The notes beneath the pieces were generated by a model. The model did no database searches. It was not told where the DNA came from and was given only the letters and a program-made list of their open reading frames with translations. Shown here piece by piece: positions 7,852 through 17,015 of a stretch of DNA of 64,000 nt. The DNA lies in NCBI GenBank assembly GCA_026005035.1, contig BPKH01000001.1, positions 519,610 to 583,609 on the forward strand. The letters are read 5' to 3'. Source of the DNA: Porticoccaceae bacterium (lineage in GTDB: Bacteria; Pseudomonadota; Gammaproteobacteria; Pseudomonadales; Porticoccaceae). Positions within the stretch are counted from its first letter, which is position 1, and each line of letters begins with the position of its first letter. A program made the translations under genes and the position numbers.

Positions 7852-10800
7852 GCGACCCCCGCCCCAGCCTGGCCTTTCTCTCGCCGCTGCCGCCCCAGGC
7901 GAGCGGCATCGCCGTCTACGCGGCGCACCTGTTGCCACTCCTCGCCCGCCACTACCGGATCGCCGCGGTCTTGCCCCCCGGCGTGGCCGCCCCCGCGATC
8001 CCCGGGGTGGAATCCTGGCTGCCGGCGGCCGATTTCCCGCGCCACGCCAGGGACTTCGACCGGCTGCTCTACCACCTGGGCAACAGCCCCTTCCACGAAT
8101 GGCAGCTGCCCCTCCTGGCGGAGCACCCGGGCGTGGTGGTGCTGCACGACTTCTTTCTCGGCCACCTGATCGAGCACAGCTGCCGGGACGACCCCGCCGC
8201 CCTGGTGGCGCACTTCTACGCCGCCCAGCACTACCGGGGTGCCGCCGCCGCCCACCGGGAGGAGGCGGTCAAGCGCGCGGTGTGGGACTGGCCCCTCAAC
8301 GAGCCGGTGCTGGCCCACGCCCGCGGGGTGATCGTCCACAGCCCCTTCAATCTGGCCCAGCGCGACCGGTGGCTTAAGGGGCGCTCCCGGGTGCCCTGGT
8401 TCGTAGTGCCCCATCTGCGCGCCCCCGCCCCGCCCGGCCCCGGCCGCACCGCCGCACGGCGGGCCCTGGGGTTGCCGGACGACGCCCTGGTGGTGGTCTC
8501 CTTCGGCCACGTCACCGAGGCGAAGGCGCCGGAACTGCTCCTCGCGGCCTTCCTCGACTCACCCCTGGGCCGGGACCCGCAGGCCCTACTGGCCTTCGCC
8601 GGCGAGGCGCCGGCGCCCCCCCTGGCCGCGGCCCTCGAGACGTGCCTTGCCGGCCATCCGGCCCGGGAGCGGGTGCGCTTCACCGGTTGGCTCGACGAGG
8701 CGGCATACCGCCACTGGCTGCAGGCGGCGGACCTGGCGGTGCAGCTGCGCAGGCGCAGTCGCGGCGAGACTTCGGGCGCGGTGCTCGACTGCCTGGCCCA
8801 CGGCCTGCCGGTGATCGCCAACCGCCACGGCACGCTCGTCGACTACCCGGACGACTGCCTCTTTTTCCTGCCCGAGCAGCCCGCGGTGGAGGCGCTGGCG
8901 GACGCGCTCGCCGCCCTCGCCGCCGATCCCGAGCGGCGCCGCAGACAGGCGGAGGCGGGGCTTTCCCACCTGCGCGCCCACCACGATCCCGAGGCCTGCG
9001 CCGCCGGTTACCGGGAGGCCATCGAGCGAAGCTGCGCCGCGCCTCCACCGGCCGAACCCCTCGCTCCCCGCCGGACCCTGTGGGTGGATTGTTCGGCCCT
9101 GGCCCACGCCGACCTGCAGAGCGGTGTGGAACGGGTGGTGCGGGCCCAGCTCCTCGCCCTCATCGCCGAGCCGCCGGCGGACTTCGCCGTGGAGCCCGTC
9201 TACCTGGCTCAGGGCCAGGACGGCTGGCACTTCCGGCGGGCGCGCGAGCTCGCGCGCCGCCTCCTTGGGCTCGACGCCGCCCTCTTTCCCCTGGAAGACG
9301 AGCCGGCCGCGCCGCAAGCGGGCGACCGCCTCTACATCCCGGACCTCGACCACGCGGGGGTGGTGCTGGCCCACGAGGCAGGCCTGTTTCACGAACTTCG
9401 GGATCGAGGGGTGGCCATCCACACCCTGGTCCACGACCTGCTGCCCATCGCCCACCCGGAGTGGTTCCCCCCCGGCGCCGGCCACCGCGCCGGCGAGTGG
9501 TTGGCGGCGGTGGCCGAGTTCTCCGACCAGCTGATCGCCCCCTCGCGGGCGGTGGCGGCGGAGCTGGAAGCCTGGCTCGCCGCCGCCCCCCTCCCCCACC
9601 GGCCACCGGTGGCGGTCAATCCCCACGGCACCGACCTGGCGGCGAGCGCCCCGAGCCGCGGGATCGCTGCGGAACAGGAGACGCTGCTCGCCAGGCTCAG
9701 CGAGCGCCCCTTCTTCCTCGCGGTGGGCACCGTGGAGCCGCGCAAGGGGCTGTGGGAACTCCTGGAGGCCTGTGAGCGGCTGTGGCGGGCCGGCCACGAC
9801 TTCGCCCTGGTGGTGGTGGGGCGGGAGGGGTGGCGGAATCTCCCCGACCACGCGCGCCGCGACATCCCCGCCCTGGCTGCGCGCCTCGCCCAGCATCCCG
9901 AGGCCGAGCGGCGGCTGTGGTGGCTTCAGGATGCCTCCGACGAGCTGTTGGAGCGGCTCTACCGGCAGGCCACCGGGCTGGTCATGGCCAGCCACGGCGA
10001 GGGCTTCGGGCTGCCCGTGGCGGAGGCGGCGGCCCTGGGGTGCCCGGTGTTGGCCCGGGATCTGCCAGTGTTTCGCGAGGTGGCGCCGGCCGAGGCGCGC
10101 TTTTTCGCCGGTGGTGGGGCGGTGCTAGCCGCCGCTCTGGAGGCCTTCCTGCGCCGGCCGCCTCCGCGGCCCGCGGAGGCGGCGCGCCGCTGGCGCGACA
10201 ACGCCGCCGACCTGGTTCGCCTCCTCGAAGCGCCGCCCTCCACCTGGCCCAACGCGGTGGCCGACCGCGCCGCCCTTCTCGCCCTGGCGGGGGAGACCTT
10301 CGTGCGCGCCTGTTACCGCCTCTTTCTGGGCCGCCCACCCAGCGAAGTGGAGCGCCGCCAGCTGCTAGCCGAACTGCGCGCCGGCCGCGCCAAGGCCGAC
10401 CTGGCCGCGAGCCTGCGCTACAGCGGCGAGGCGCGCCGCCGGCCGCAACCCTTCGGCCTTCCTCGCGACCGGCTGATCTGGGGACCCGGGCGCCTGCCCC
10501 TGCTGGGGCGCGCCTGGCGAACCCTGGTGGCCGCCGCCGGGGCGGCGCGCATCAAGCGGGCGCTGGATGCCCTCGCCTTCGAGGTGGAGCGGATCCACTG
10601 GGAGGAGATCCGCGCCCCGCAACGGGCGCTCGACTTGCGCCTGGCGGCTCTCGAAGCAGCCCTGGCCGCCGCCCAGGGGCGGAGTGAGGCGCTCGCCCGG
10701 GAGGTGGCGGCACTCCGCAGCGAAGTGGCCGCCCTCCGCACCGCCTCGTCCGCGCCTCCGGCGGCGCCGCACACCCCCGACGCGCTGCCCGACGACTGGT

Positions 10801-11453
10801 ATGCCGCCTTCGAGGCCGAATTCCGGGGGGACGAAGCCCTGGTGGCGGAGCGGTTGGCCTTTTATCTCCCCGAGCTGGAACGGCGCCTGCCGCCCGCCCT
10901 GCGGGCGCTGCCGGTGGCCGATCTGGGCTGCGGGCGGGGGGAGTGGCTCGCGCTTCTCGCCGAGCGCGGCTACCGAGTCTGCGGGGTGGAGCGCAACGCC
11001 GCCCAGGCGCGCCGGTGTCGGGAGCGGGGGCTGGCGGTGGCCGAGGAGGACGCCCTCGCCTGGCTCGCCCGGCGCGAAACGGGGAGTCTCGCCGCCCTGA
11101 GCGCCTTCCACCTGGTGGAGCACCTGCGCCTGGCCGAGCTCCTGGCCCTGCTCGCCGAGGCCCACCGCGCCCTGGCGCCGGGGGGGCTGTTGCTCCTCGA
11201 GACGCCCAATCCCGAAAACCTGCTCACCGGCGCCTGCCGCTTCTGGACCGACCCCACCCACCGCCGACCGCTGCCGCCGAGCCTCCTCGCCTTCCTGGTG
11301 CGCCGCGCCGGCTTCACCGAGGTGGAAATCCACCGCCTCCATCCCGACCGCGAGGCGCCGCCGCTGCCGGAGGGGGAGCTCGCCCGCCGCCTCGAACCGC
11401 TCCTTTTGGGACCCCAAGACTACGGCCTGGTGGCGCGCCGCCCGGAGCGTTGA
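7848..11453 (+). CDS. Multidomain GT4-GT4-DUF4214-coiled coil-SAM methyltransferase
   Basis: The GTG at 7848 overlaps the upstream TGA, giving 1,201 aa. Domains: GT4 glycosyltransferase 1 (about 4-390, with RGETSGAVLDCLAHGLPV near 303); GT4 glycosyltransferase 2 (about 409-795, with GTVEPRKG and ASHGEGFGLPVAEA near 714); a DUF4214-like helical segment (about 811-866, CYRLFLGRPPSEVE); a heptad-rich coiled coil (about 905-965); and a class I SAM methyltransferase (about 980-1201, ADLGCGRGEW near 1022, then FHLVEHL and LLETPNPENL). The methyltransferase belongs to a type common in Wzm/Wzt loci. One chain would extend the glycan with two activities and could methylate its end. The roles of polymerase and terminator are inference from WbdA/WbdD-type systems. 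Confidence 0.88.
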   Translation: MSDPRPSLAFLSPLPPQASGIAVYAAHLLPLLARHYRIAAVLPPGVAAPAIPGVESWLPAADFPRHARDFDRLLYHLGNSPFHEWQLPLLAEHPGVVVLHDFFLGHLIEHSCRDDPAALVAHFYAAQHYRGAAAAHREEAVKRAVWDWPLNEPVLAHARGVIVHSPFNLAQRDRWLKGRSRVPWFVVPHLRAPAPPGPGRTAARRALGLPDDALVVVSFGHVTEAKAPELLLAAFLDSPLGRDPQALLAFAGEAPAPPLAAALETCLAGHPARERVRFTGWLDEAAYRHWLQAADLAVQLRRRSRGETSGAVLDCLAHGLPVIANRHGTLVDYPDDCLFFLPEQPAVEALADALAALAADPERRRRQAEAGLSHLRAHHDPEACAAGYREAIERSCAAPPPAEPLAPRRTLWVDCSALAHADLQSGVERVVRAQLLALIAEPPADFAVEPVYLAQGQDGWHFRRARELARRLLGLDAALFPLEDEPAAPQAGDRLYIPDLDHAGVVLAHEAGLFHELRDRGVAIHTLVHDLLPIAHPEWFPPGAGHRAGEWLAAVAEFSDQLIAPSRAVAAELEAWLAAAPLPHRPPVAVNPHGTDLAASAPSRGIAAEQETLLARLSERPFFLAVGTVEPRKGLWELLEACERLWRAGHDFALVVVGREGWRNLPDHARRDIPALAARLAQHPEAERRLWWLQDASDELLERLYRQATGLVMASHGEGFGLPVAEAAALGCPVLARDLPVFREVAPAEARFFAGGGAVLAAALEAFLRRPPPRPAEAARRWRDNAADLVRLLEAPPSTWPNAVADRAALLALAGETFVRACYRLFLGRPPSEVERRQLLAELRAGRAKADLAASLRYSGEARRRPQPFGLPRDRLIWGPGRLPLLGRAWRTLVAAAGAARIKRALDALAFEVERIHWEEIRAPQRALDLRLAALEAALAAAQGRSEALAREVAALRSEVAALRTASSAPPAAPHTPDALPDDWYAAFEAEFRGDEALVAERLAFYLPELERRLPPALRALPVADLGCGRGEWLALLAERGYRVCGVERNAAQARRCRERGLAVAEEDALAWLARRETGSLAALSAFHLVEHLRLAELLALLAEAHRALAPGGLLLLETPNPENLLTGACRFWTDPTHRRPLPPSLLAFLVRRAGFTEVEIHRLHPDREAPPLPEGELARRLEPLLLGPQDYGLVARRPER

Positions 11454-11480
11454 AACCGGCCGGCCCCCATCCTGTAAAAT
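11450..11480 (+). promoter_or_regulatory. Candidate sigma-70 promoter for the GT4/manC unit
   Basis: TAAAAT (11475-11480) is a good -10. TTGAAA (11450-11455), overlapping the preceding stop, could be a -35, but the spacing of 19 is long. This sits in the only gap (about 58 bases) of the plus-strand glycan operon. Confidence 0.4.
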
Positions 11481-11511
11481 GCCTCACCCCCGAAGCCGCC
11501 CCCCGCCGCCG

Positions 11512-12753
11512 ATGCCCCTGTCGCCTCTCATCGCCACCGACTCCCTCCATCCACCCCTCACCGGCATCGGCTACTACACGGCGCACCTGATCGACCAGTT
11601 CCTGCGCATGGAGGAAGTGCTCCCCACCGGCTTCGACCACCAGGGCGTGGAGGGCCCGGAAGAGCTGGCGGGGCGCTTGGCGGCGCTCACCGGCGGCCGG
11701 CTGGGGGACCCGAGCCGGGCTGTGCGCGCCCTGCCCGCCGAACCGAGCTGGCGCCGCGCCGCCCGCGCGACGGCCCGCCGGGTGCCACCGCTCTACCGGG
11801 CGGCGCGCTGGTGGCGCGGCCGGCGGAGTCGCCAAGCCCTCGAGCGGGCGGGCGGGCGACTGGCGGGACGACTGCTCCACGCCCCCAACTACGTGCCCCC
11901 GGCCGAGCACCACGGCCCCCTGGTGGTGACGGTCCACGACCTGTCCCACATCCGCCACCCCGAGACCCATCCGGCGGCGCGCATCGAATGGCTCAACCGC
12001 CACCTGCCCGCCGCCCTGGCGCGGGCCGCGCGAATCCTGGCGGTGTCGGAGTTCACCAAGCGCGAGCTCTTGGAGCTCGAGCTCGTGGCCGATCCAGCGC
12101 GAATCGCCGTGGTCCCCAACGGGGTCGACGCCCTCTTCGCGCCGCCCTCCCCCGAGCGGCTGGCGGCCGCCCTCGCCCCCTGGGGGCTCGAGCCGGGCGG
12201 TTACCTGCTGTCGGTGGCTACCCTGGAGCCGCGCAAGAACCTCGAGCGGCTGGTGGACGCCTACGCCGCTCTGCCCCCCGCCCTGGGCGGCGCCTTCCCC
12301 CTGGTGCTCGCCGGCGCCTCGGGCTGGAAGAACCGCCCCCTGCTGCAGCGCATCGCGCGGCTCAGGCCGCCCCACCGGGCGGTGGTGACCGGCTACCTGG
12401 AACGGGAGGAGCTGGTGGCGCTGATGGGAGGAGCGGCCTGCTTCGCCTACGTCTCCCTCTACGAGGGGTTTGGGCTTCCGGTGCTGGAGGCCATGGCGGC
12501 GGGTGCGGCGGTGCTCACCGCCGACCGGGGGGCGCTGGCGGAGGTGGCCGGGGAGGCCGCCCTGGGGGTGGACCCGGAGAGCGTGGAGGCGATCCGCGCG
12601 GGACTCGAGCGCCTGTTGGAGGACGCCGAGCTCGCCCGCCGGCTGCGCGCCGCGGGGTGCGAGCGGGCGCGCCGGTTCCCGTGGCAGCGCACCGCCGAGG
12701 AGACGCTCGCGGTCTACCGCGAGGTCCTGGCCGAGATGGGGGCGGCGGCATGA
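11512..12753 (+). CDS. GT4-family glycosyltransferase (mannosyltransferase-like)
   Basis: The ATG at 11512 is chosen because a -10 box ends at 11480 and the ATG at 11479 overlaps it; the result is 413 aa. The protein starts IATDSLHPPLTGIGYYTAHL, with the Gly-rich N-terminal loop of GT4 enzymes. The C-terminal half has VATLEPRKNLERL and SLYEGFGLPVLEAMAAG, the E-x7-E nucleotide-sugar motif of GT-B retaining enzymes. Such enzymes in O-antigen loci are often GDP-mannose-dependent, which fits the next gene, manC (4-base ATGA overlap). The linkage formed cannot be predicted. Confidence 0.85.
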   Translation: MPLSPLIATDSLHPPLTGIGYYTAHLIDQFLRMEEVLPTGFDHQGVEGPEELAGRLAALTGGRLGDPSRAVRALPAEPSWRRAARATARRVPPLYRAARWWRGRRSRQALERAGGRLAGRLLHAPNYVPPAEHHGPLVVTVHDLSHIRHPETHPAARIEWLNRHLPAALARAARILAVSEFTKRELLELELVADPARIAVVPNGVDALFAPPSPERLAAALAPWGLEPGGYLLSVATLEPRKNLERLVDAYAALPPALGGAFPLVLAGASGWKNRPLLQRIARLRPPHRAVVTGYLEREELVALMGGAACFAYVSLYEGFGLPVLEAMAAGAAVLTADRGALAEVAGEAALGVDPESVEAIRAGLERLLEDAELARRLRAAGCERARRFPWQRTAEETLAVYREVLAEMGAAA

Positions 12754-14174
12754 TTCCGGTGATTCTCTCCGGAGGTTCCGGCGAGCGGCTCTGGCCGCGC
12801 TCCCGGCGCCACTATCCGAAGCAGTTCCTGCCCCTCGCCGACCCGGCGCGCAGCCTCATCCAGGCCACCGCCGCCCGCACCCGCGCCCTCGGCCTCGCCG
12901 CGCCGCTCGTGGTCTGCAATCGCGAGCACCGCTTCCTGGTGGCGGACCAACTGGCCGCGGCGGGCATCCCCCCGCGGCGCATCCTCCTCGAGCCCTGCCC
13001 GCGCAACACCGCCCCGGCGGTGGCCACGGCGGCCCTGTGGGCCCTGGCCGCGGGCGGCGAGGAGGACCCGCTCCTGCTGGTGCTGCCCGCCGACCACGTG
13101 CTGGGCGACCCCGCGGCCCTCGCCGCGGCCCTGAGCCGGGCCGAGCCGGCGGCGCGCGCGGGCCGCCTCGTCGCCCTCGGGGTGTCGCCGCAGCGGCCCG
13201 AGACCGGCTACGGCTACCTGGAGCTGGGCGAATCCCTGCCGGAAGCCCCCGGTGCCTACGCCCTGCGCCGCTTCGTGGAAAAGCCGCCGCGGGCGGACGC
13301 CGAGCACTTCTGCGCCCAGGGGGGATGGCTGTGGAACAGCGGCATCTTTCTCTTTTCGGCCCGCACCTACCTGGCCGAGCTCGAGCGGTTCTCGCCGCAG
13401 ATGGTGACCGCCTGCCGCGCCGCCCTGGAGGCGGCCGAGGCGGAGCGGGACTTCTGCTGGCTCGACGAGGCGGCTTTCGCCGCCTGCCCGGCCGATTCGG
13501 TGGACTACGCGGTGATGGAGCGCACCGCGCGGGCGGCCGCCGTGCCCCTGGAGACCACCTGGAGCGACGTCGGCTCCTGGCAGGCGCTGTGGGAGCTGGG
13601 GCCGCGGGACGGGGCGGGCAACGTGTTGCGCGGCGAGGTGGTGGCCCTGGACGCCCGCCGCTGCTACGCGAGCGCCGAGCGGCGGCTGGTGGCCCTGCTC
13701 GGGGTGGAAGACCTGGTGGTCGTCGACTCGGACGACGCCCTGCTGGTGGCGCGGCGCGACCGCGCCCAGGAGGTGAAGCGGATCGTCGCGGAACTGGAGC
13801 GGCGGGGCGACGAAAAGCACCTGGTGCACCGGAAGGTCTACCGCCCCTGGGGGCACTACGATTCGGTGGACGAGGGGGAAGGCTTCAAGGTCAAGCGGAT
13901 CACCGTCAAGCCGGGCGGGCGGCTGTCGCTGCAAAAGCACCGCCACCGCGCCGAACACTGGATCGTGGTGCGCGGCACGGCGCGGGTCACCTGCGGCGAC
14001 TCGGTGCGGGTGCTTTCGGCCAACGAGTCCACCTACATCCCCATGGGCGCCGTCCACCGCCTGGAGAACCCGGGGGAGGAGGACCTGGAGCTCATCGAGG
14101 TGCAAAGCGGCACCTACCTGGGGGAAGACGACATCGTCCGCCTCGAAGACGCCTACGGCCGGGCCCGAGAATGA
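12750..14174 (+). CDS. manC: Mannose-1-phosphate guanylyltransferase / mannose-6-phosphate isomerase
   Basis: The protein is 474 aa, the usual length of bifunctional ManC/AlgA/RfbM enzymes. The N-terminal nucleotidyltransferase starts MIPVILSGGSGERLWPRSR (GGSGxRLWPxSR signature), with a FVEKP motif near residue 175. The C-terminal cupin phosphomannose isomerase (about 350-474) includes RPWGHYDSVDEG, QKHRHRAEHWIVV and the GAVHRLEN metal-site region. It makes GDP-mannose from mannose-1-phosphate and interconverts fructose-6-P and mannose-6-P. Position between two GT4 genes with ATGA overlaps indicates a mannose-derived glycan. No phosphomannomutase is in the window. Confidence 0.95.
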   Translation: MIPVILSGGSGERLWPRSRRHYPKQFLPLADPARSLIQATAARTRALGLAAPLVVCNREHRFLVADQLAAAGIPPRRILLEPCPRNTAPAVATAALWALAAGGEEDPLLLVLPADHVLGDPAALAAALSRAEPAARAGRLVALGVSPQRPETGYGYLELGESLPEAPGAYALRRFVEKPPRADAEHFCAQGGWLWNSGIFLFSARTYLAELERFSPQMVTACRAALEAAEAERDFCWLDEAAFAACPADSVDYAVMERTARAAAVPLETTWSDVGSWQALWELGPRDGAGNVLRGEVVALDARRCYASAERRLVALLGVEDLVVVDSDDALLVARRDRAQEVKRIVAELERRGDEKHLVHRKVYRPWGHYDSVDEGEGFKVKRITVKPGGRLSLQKHRHRAEHWIVVRGTARVTCGDSVRVLSANESTYIPMGAVHRLENPGEEDLELIEVQSGTYLGEDDIVRLEDAYGRARE

Positions 14175-15298
14175 CCGAGCGCCCGCTGCGGGTCCTCCAC
14201 GCCTACCGCACCTATTTTCCCGACACCCAGGGGGGTGCCGAGGAGCTGATCCGGCAGATCTGCCAAAACGTCGCACCCCACGGGGTGGAGAGCCGCATCT
14301 ACGCCTTGAGCCCCCGCCCCGCCCCCCATCCCCAAGAGCGGCCGGAGGGGCGGCTCTACCAGGTCAAGCGCACCTTCGAGGTGGCCTCCTGCGGCGTCGG
14401 CCTCGGCGGCTTGCGCGCCTTCCGCCGCCTCGCCCGCTGGGCGGACGTGCTCCACCTGCACTTCCCCTGGCCCTGGGGGGACGTGCTCGCCCTGGCGGCG
14501 GGCGAGGATCGCCCGCTCGTGGTCACCTACCACTCGGACATCGTCCGCCAGCGGCTGCTCGGCAAGCTCTACGCGCCCCTGGGGCGGCGGCTCTTGGCAC
14601 GGGCGGCGCGGGTGGTGGCCACCTCGCCCCAGTATGCCGCCCGCTCCGCCGTCCTGCGCGCCCTCGGGGAGCGGGTGGTGGTGATCCCCGCGGGCCTGGA
14701 TCCGGCGCACTTGCCGCGCCCCGATCCGGCGCAGGTGGCAACCCTGCGCGAGCGCTACGGCGATCCCTTTTTCTTTTTCGTCGGCGTCTTCCGCTACTAC
14801 AAGGGGCTGACCTGGCTGGTGCGGGCGGCGGCCGAGCTGCCCGCGAGCGTGGTGATCGCCGGCGCCGGGCCCGACGAGGCCGCCCTCCGGGCGGAGGCGG
14901 CGCGACTTGGCCTGGACAACGTCCACTTTCCCGGGGCCATCGACGATGCCGACAAGATGGCCCACCTGGCCGCCTGCCGCGCCTTCGTCCTCCCCTCCCA
15001 CCTGCCCGCGGAGTCCTTCGGCATGGCACTTTTGGAGGCCGCCCACTGCGGAAAGCCCCTGGTGACCTGCGAGATCGGCACCGGGACGAGTTTCGTCAAC
15101 GTCCACGGCGAGACGGGGCTGGTGGTGCCGCCGGCGGATCCCACCGCCCTGGCGGCCGCTCTCCGCCGACTCGCCGACGACCCGGAGCTCGCCCGCCGGC
15201 TGGGCGAGAACGCCCGCCGGCGCTTCGCCGAGCTGTTCAGCGGCGCCGCCCTAGGGCGGCACTACGCCGAGCTCTACCGGGAGGTGGCGGGGCGGTGA
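14171..15298 (+). CDS. GT4-family glycosyltransferase
   Basis: The protein is 375 aa, with the ATG overlapping the manC stop. The N-terminus has RVLHAYRTYFPDTQGGAEELIRQ (GG-loop of the acceptor domain). The C-terminal domain has FFVGVFRYYKGLTWLV, VIAGAGPDEAALR and HLPAESFGMALLEAAHCGKP, the GT4 E-x7-E motif. It resembles mannosyl/rhamnosyltransferases of A-band-type O-polysaccharide loci. It would add a sugar to the lipid-linked glycan on the cytoplasmic face. Specificity is not readable. Confidence 0.86.
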   Translation: MTERPLRVLHAYRTYFPDTQGGAEELIRQICQNVAPHGVESRIYALSPRPAPHPQERPEGRLYQVKRTFEVASCGVGLGGLRAFRRLARWADVLHLHFPWPWGDVLALAAGEDRPLVVTYHSDIVRQRLLGKLYAPLGRRLLARAARVVATSPQYAARSAVLRALGERVVVIPAGLDPAHLPRPDPAQVATLRERYGDPFFFFVGVFRYYKGLTWLVRAAAELPASVVIAGAGPDEAALRAEAARLGLDNVHFPGAIDDADKMAHLAACRAFVLPSHLPAESFGMALLEAAHCGKPLVTCEIGTGTSFVNVHGETGLVVPPADPTALAAALRRLADDPELARRLGENARRRFAELFSGAALGRHYAELYREVAGR

Positions 15299-16338
15299 CG
15301 GGACTCGCGCTGGCCACTTTCCTCGCCGTCCCCCTCTTTGCGGCCGCCTGGGCGGCCAGCAGCGTGCTCGCCGCCCGCCTCGCCCAAAGCCCCCTCCTCG
15401 ACCGGCCGGGACCGCGCAGCGCCCACCGAATCCCGGTGCCCCGGGGAGGCGGCATCGGCTTCGTGCCCCTCTTGTGCGCCGCCGTCGCCACCTGGGGCCT
15501 CATCCTGGGAGAGAGGGAGGCGGTGGCGCTCGCCGCCGCCACCGCCGCGATGGCGCTATTGGGCTTTGCCGACGACCGCTGGCGACTGCCGGTCGCACCC
15601 CGCCTGGCGGGCCAGATCCTCCTGGCCTCGGCCCTGTTGGCCGTCCTCTCCGCCGAAGGGGCGATGCCGATTTTCTGGTTTTGGGGGCTGCCCGCCCTGG
15701 TCTGGTGCACCAATCTCTACAACTTCATGGACGGGGCCGACGGCCTGGCGGCCCAGCAGGCCCTCCTCGCCGGCCTCCTGCTCGCCGCCCTGGCCACCGC
15801 CGGCGCGGCGGTGGCGACCGCCGGCCCGGCCCTGTGCGCAGCCGCCGCGGCGGCGGGGTTTTTGACCGTCAATCGGCCGCCGGCGCGGCTGTTCATGGGC
15901 GATGCGGGCAGCCTGGCGCTCGGCTTCGCCTGCGGCGGCCTGGCGCTGCTCGAGGCGGTGCAGGGTGGGGTGGGGGCTTGGCTGTGGGCCATCGCCCTCG
16001 CCTCCTTTGCCGCCGATGCCAGCGCGACCCTACTGGTGCGGGTGCTGCGCGGCCAGTCGCCCTTCGCCGCCCACCGCGAGCACGCCTATCAACACTTCAT
16101 GACCCGGGTGGAGGCGCGAGCGGCGGCGCGGGGATGGGATCCCGAGGCGGCCCGCAGCCGCGCTCACCGCGCGCTCCTCGCCCTGCACGGCGCCCTGTTC
16201 CTCGGCTGGCAGACGCCCTGGGCGGCGGCGGTGGCCGCCGGCGCGGTGGCGGGCGGGACGGGCTTCGCGTGGTGCGCGGGCGGCCTCGCTCTCCTGGCCC
16301 TGGCGGGCGGCGCCGGCCGGCCGGTGCAGGCGCCCTAG
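15295..16338 (+). CDS. Undecaprenyl-phosphate glycosyl-1-phosphate transferase (WecA/WbpL-like, MraY superfamily)
   Basis: A GTG at 15295 overlaps the previous stop; 347 aa. Family marks: [16 protein letters not shown], the Asp pair GFADDRW in a cytoplasmic loop, [14 protein letters not shown] (catalytic Asp loop), [15 protein letters not shown], and HREHAYQHF in the last large loop that binds the nucleotide sugar. About ten TM segments. It transfers a sugar-1-phosphate, most likely an N-acetylated hexosamine, onto undecaprenyl phosphate to start glycan synthesis, as WbpL does for A-band and B-band LPS in Pseudomonas. Its TAG stop shares the palindrome CTAG with the stop of convergent orn. 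Confidence 0.9.
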   Translation: MTGLALATFLAVPLFAAAWAASSVLAARLAQSPLLDRPGPRSAHRIPVPRGGGIGFVPLLCAAVATWGLILGEREAVALAAATAAMALLGFADDRWRLPVAPRLAGQILLASALLAVLSAEGAMPIFWFWGLPALVWCTNLYNFMDGADGLAAQQALLAGLLLAALATAGAAVATAGPALCAAAAAAGFLTVNRPPARLFMGDAGSLALGFACGGLALLEAVQGGVGAWLWAIALASFAADASATLLVRVLRGQSPFAAHREHAYQHFMTRVEARAAARGWDPEAARSRAHRALLALHGALFLGWQTPWAAAVAAGAVAGGTGFAWCAGGLALLALAGGAGRPVQAP

Positions 16339-16892
16339 GCGGCGAGCAGGTGGCGCCGATAGTAGGCGAGCTCGGCGATGGAGTCGTAGATGTCGTCCAG
16401 CGCCAGGTGGGTGGCCCGCTTGGTGAGGCCGCCGAGGATCTCCGGCTTCCAGCGCCGCGCCAGCTCGCGCAGCGTGGAGACGTCCAGGTTGCGGTAGTGG
16501 AAGAAGCGCTCCAGTTCGGGCATCAGGCGGGCGAGGAAGCGCCGGTCCTGGCAGATGGAATTGCCGCACATGGGCGAAGTGCCGGGCACCACCCAGGCGG
16601 AGAGGAATTCCAGGGTACGCCGCTCGGCCTCGGCGGTGGTCACGTCGCTCGCCAGCACCCGCGCGGTGAGCCCGGAGCGCCCGTGCTGGCGGGTGTTCCA
16701 CTCGTCCATGGCGGCGAGCACCGAGGCCTCCTGGCGGATGGCGAGCACGGGGCCTTCCGCCAGGACGTTGAGATCCTTGTCGGTGACCACCGTGGCGATC
16801 TCGAGAATGAGATCCCGCTCCGGGTCGAGCCCGGTCATCTCCAGGTCGATCCAGACCAGATTGAGGGGATCCTTGCCCTTGTCGTCACCCAT
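16335..16892 (-). CDS. orn: Oligoribonuclease
   Basis: The protein is 185 aa from the ATG at 16892. It is a DEDDh 3'-5' exonuclease: [15 protein letters not shown] (DxE), SICQDRRFL with the following Asp region, and [14 protein letters not shown] with the His-x4-Asp motif. It degrades RNA dinucleotides such as pGpG, the last step of c-di-GMP turnover and mRNA decay. It is divergent from rsgA, the arrangement known from Pseudomonas and Escherichia. The stop overlaps that of the convergent lipid-carrier transferase gene by 4 bases. Confidence 0.96.
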   Translation of the reverse strand: MGDDKGKDPLNLVWIDLEMTGLDPERDLILEIATVVTDKDLNVLAEGPVLAIRQEASVLAAMDEWNTRQHGRSGLTARVLASDVTTAEAERRTLEFLSAWVVPGTSPMCGNSICQDRRFLARLMPELERFFHYRNLDVSTLRELARRWKPEILGGLTKRATHLALDDIYDSIAELAYYRRHLLAA

Positions 16893-16917
16893 CGGCGCCT
16901 CTTTCCTCTCCCACGGC

Positions 16918-16945
16918 TTGGACCGCCGCCGGCAGCCCCTATAAT
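16918..16945 (+). promoter_or_regulatory. Candidate sigma-70 promoter for rsgA
   Basis: TTGGAC (16918-16923), a 16-base spacer and TATAAT (16940-16945) form a good promoter reading toward rsgA in the 123-base orn/rsgA gap. Confidence 0.55.
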
Positions 16946-17015
16946 CGTCGCCCGAACACTCCGAGGAGGCGCCCGTGGCGCACCGCCTGCCTATCCTACT
17001 ACCGCCCCGCGAAGC

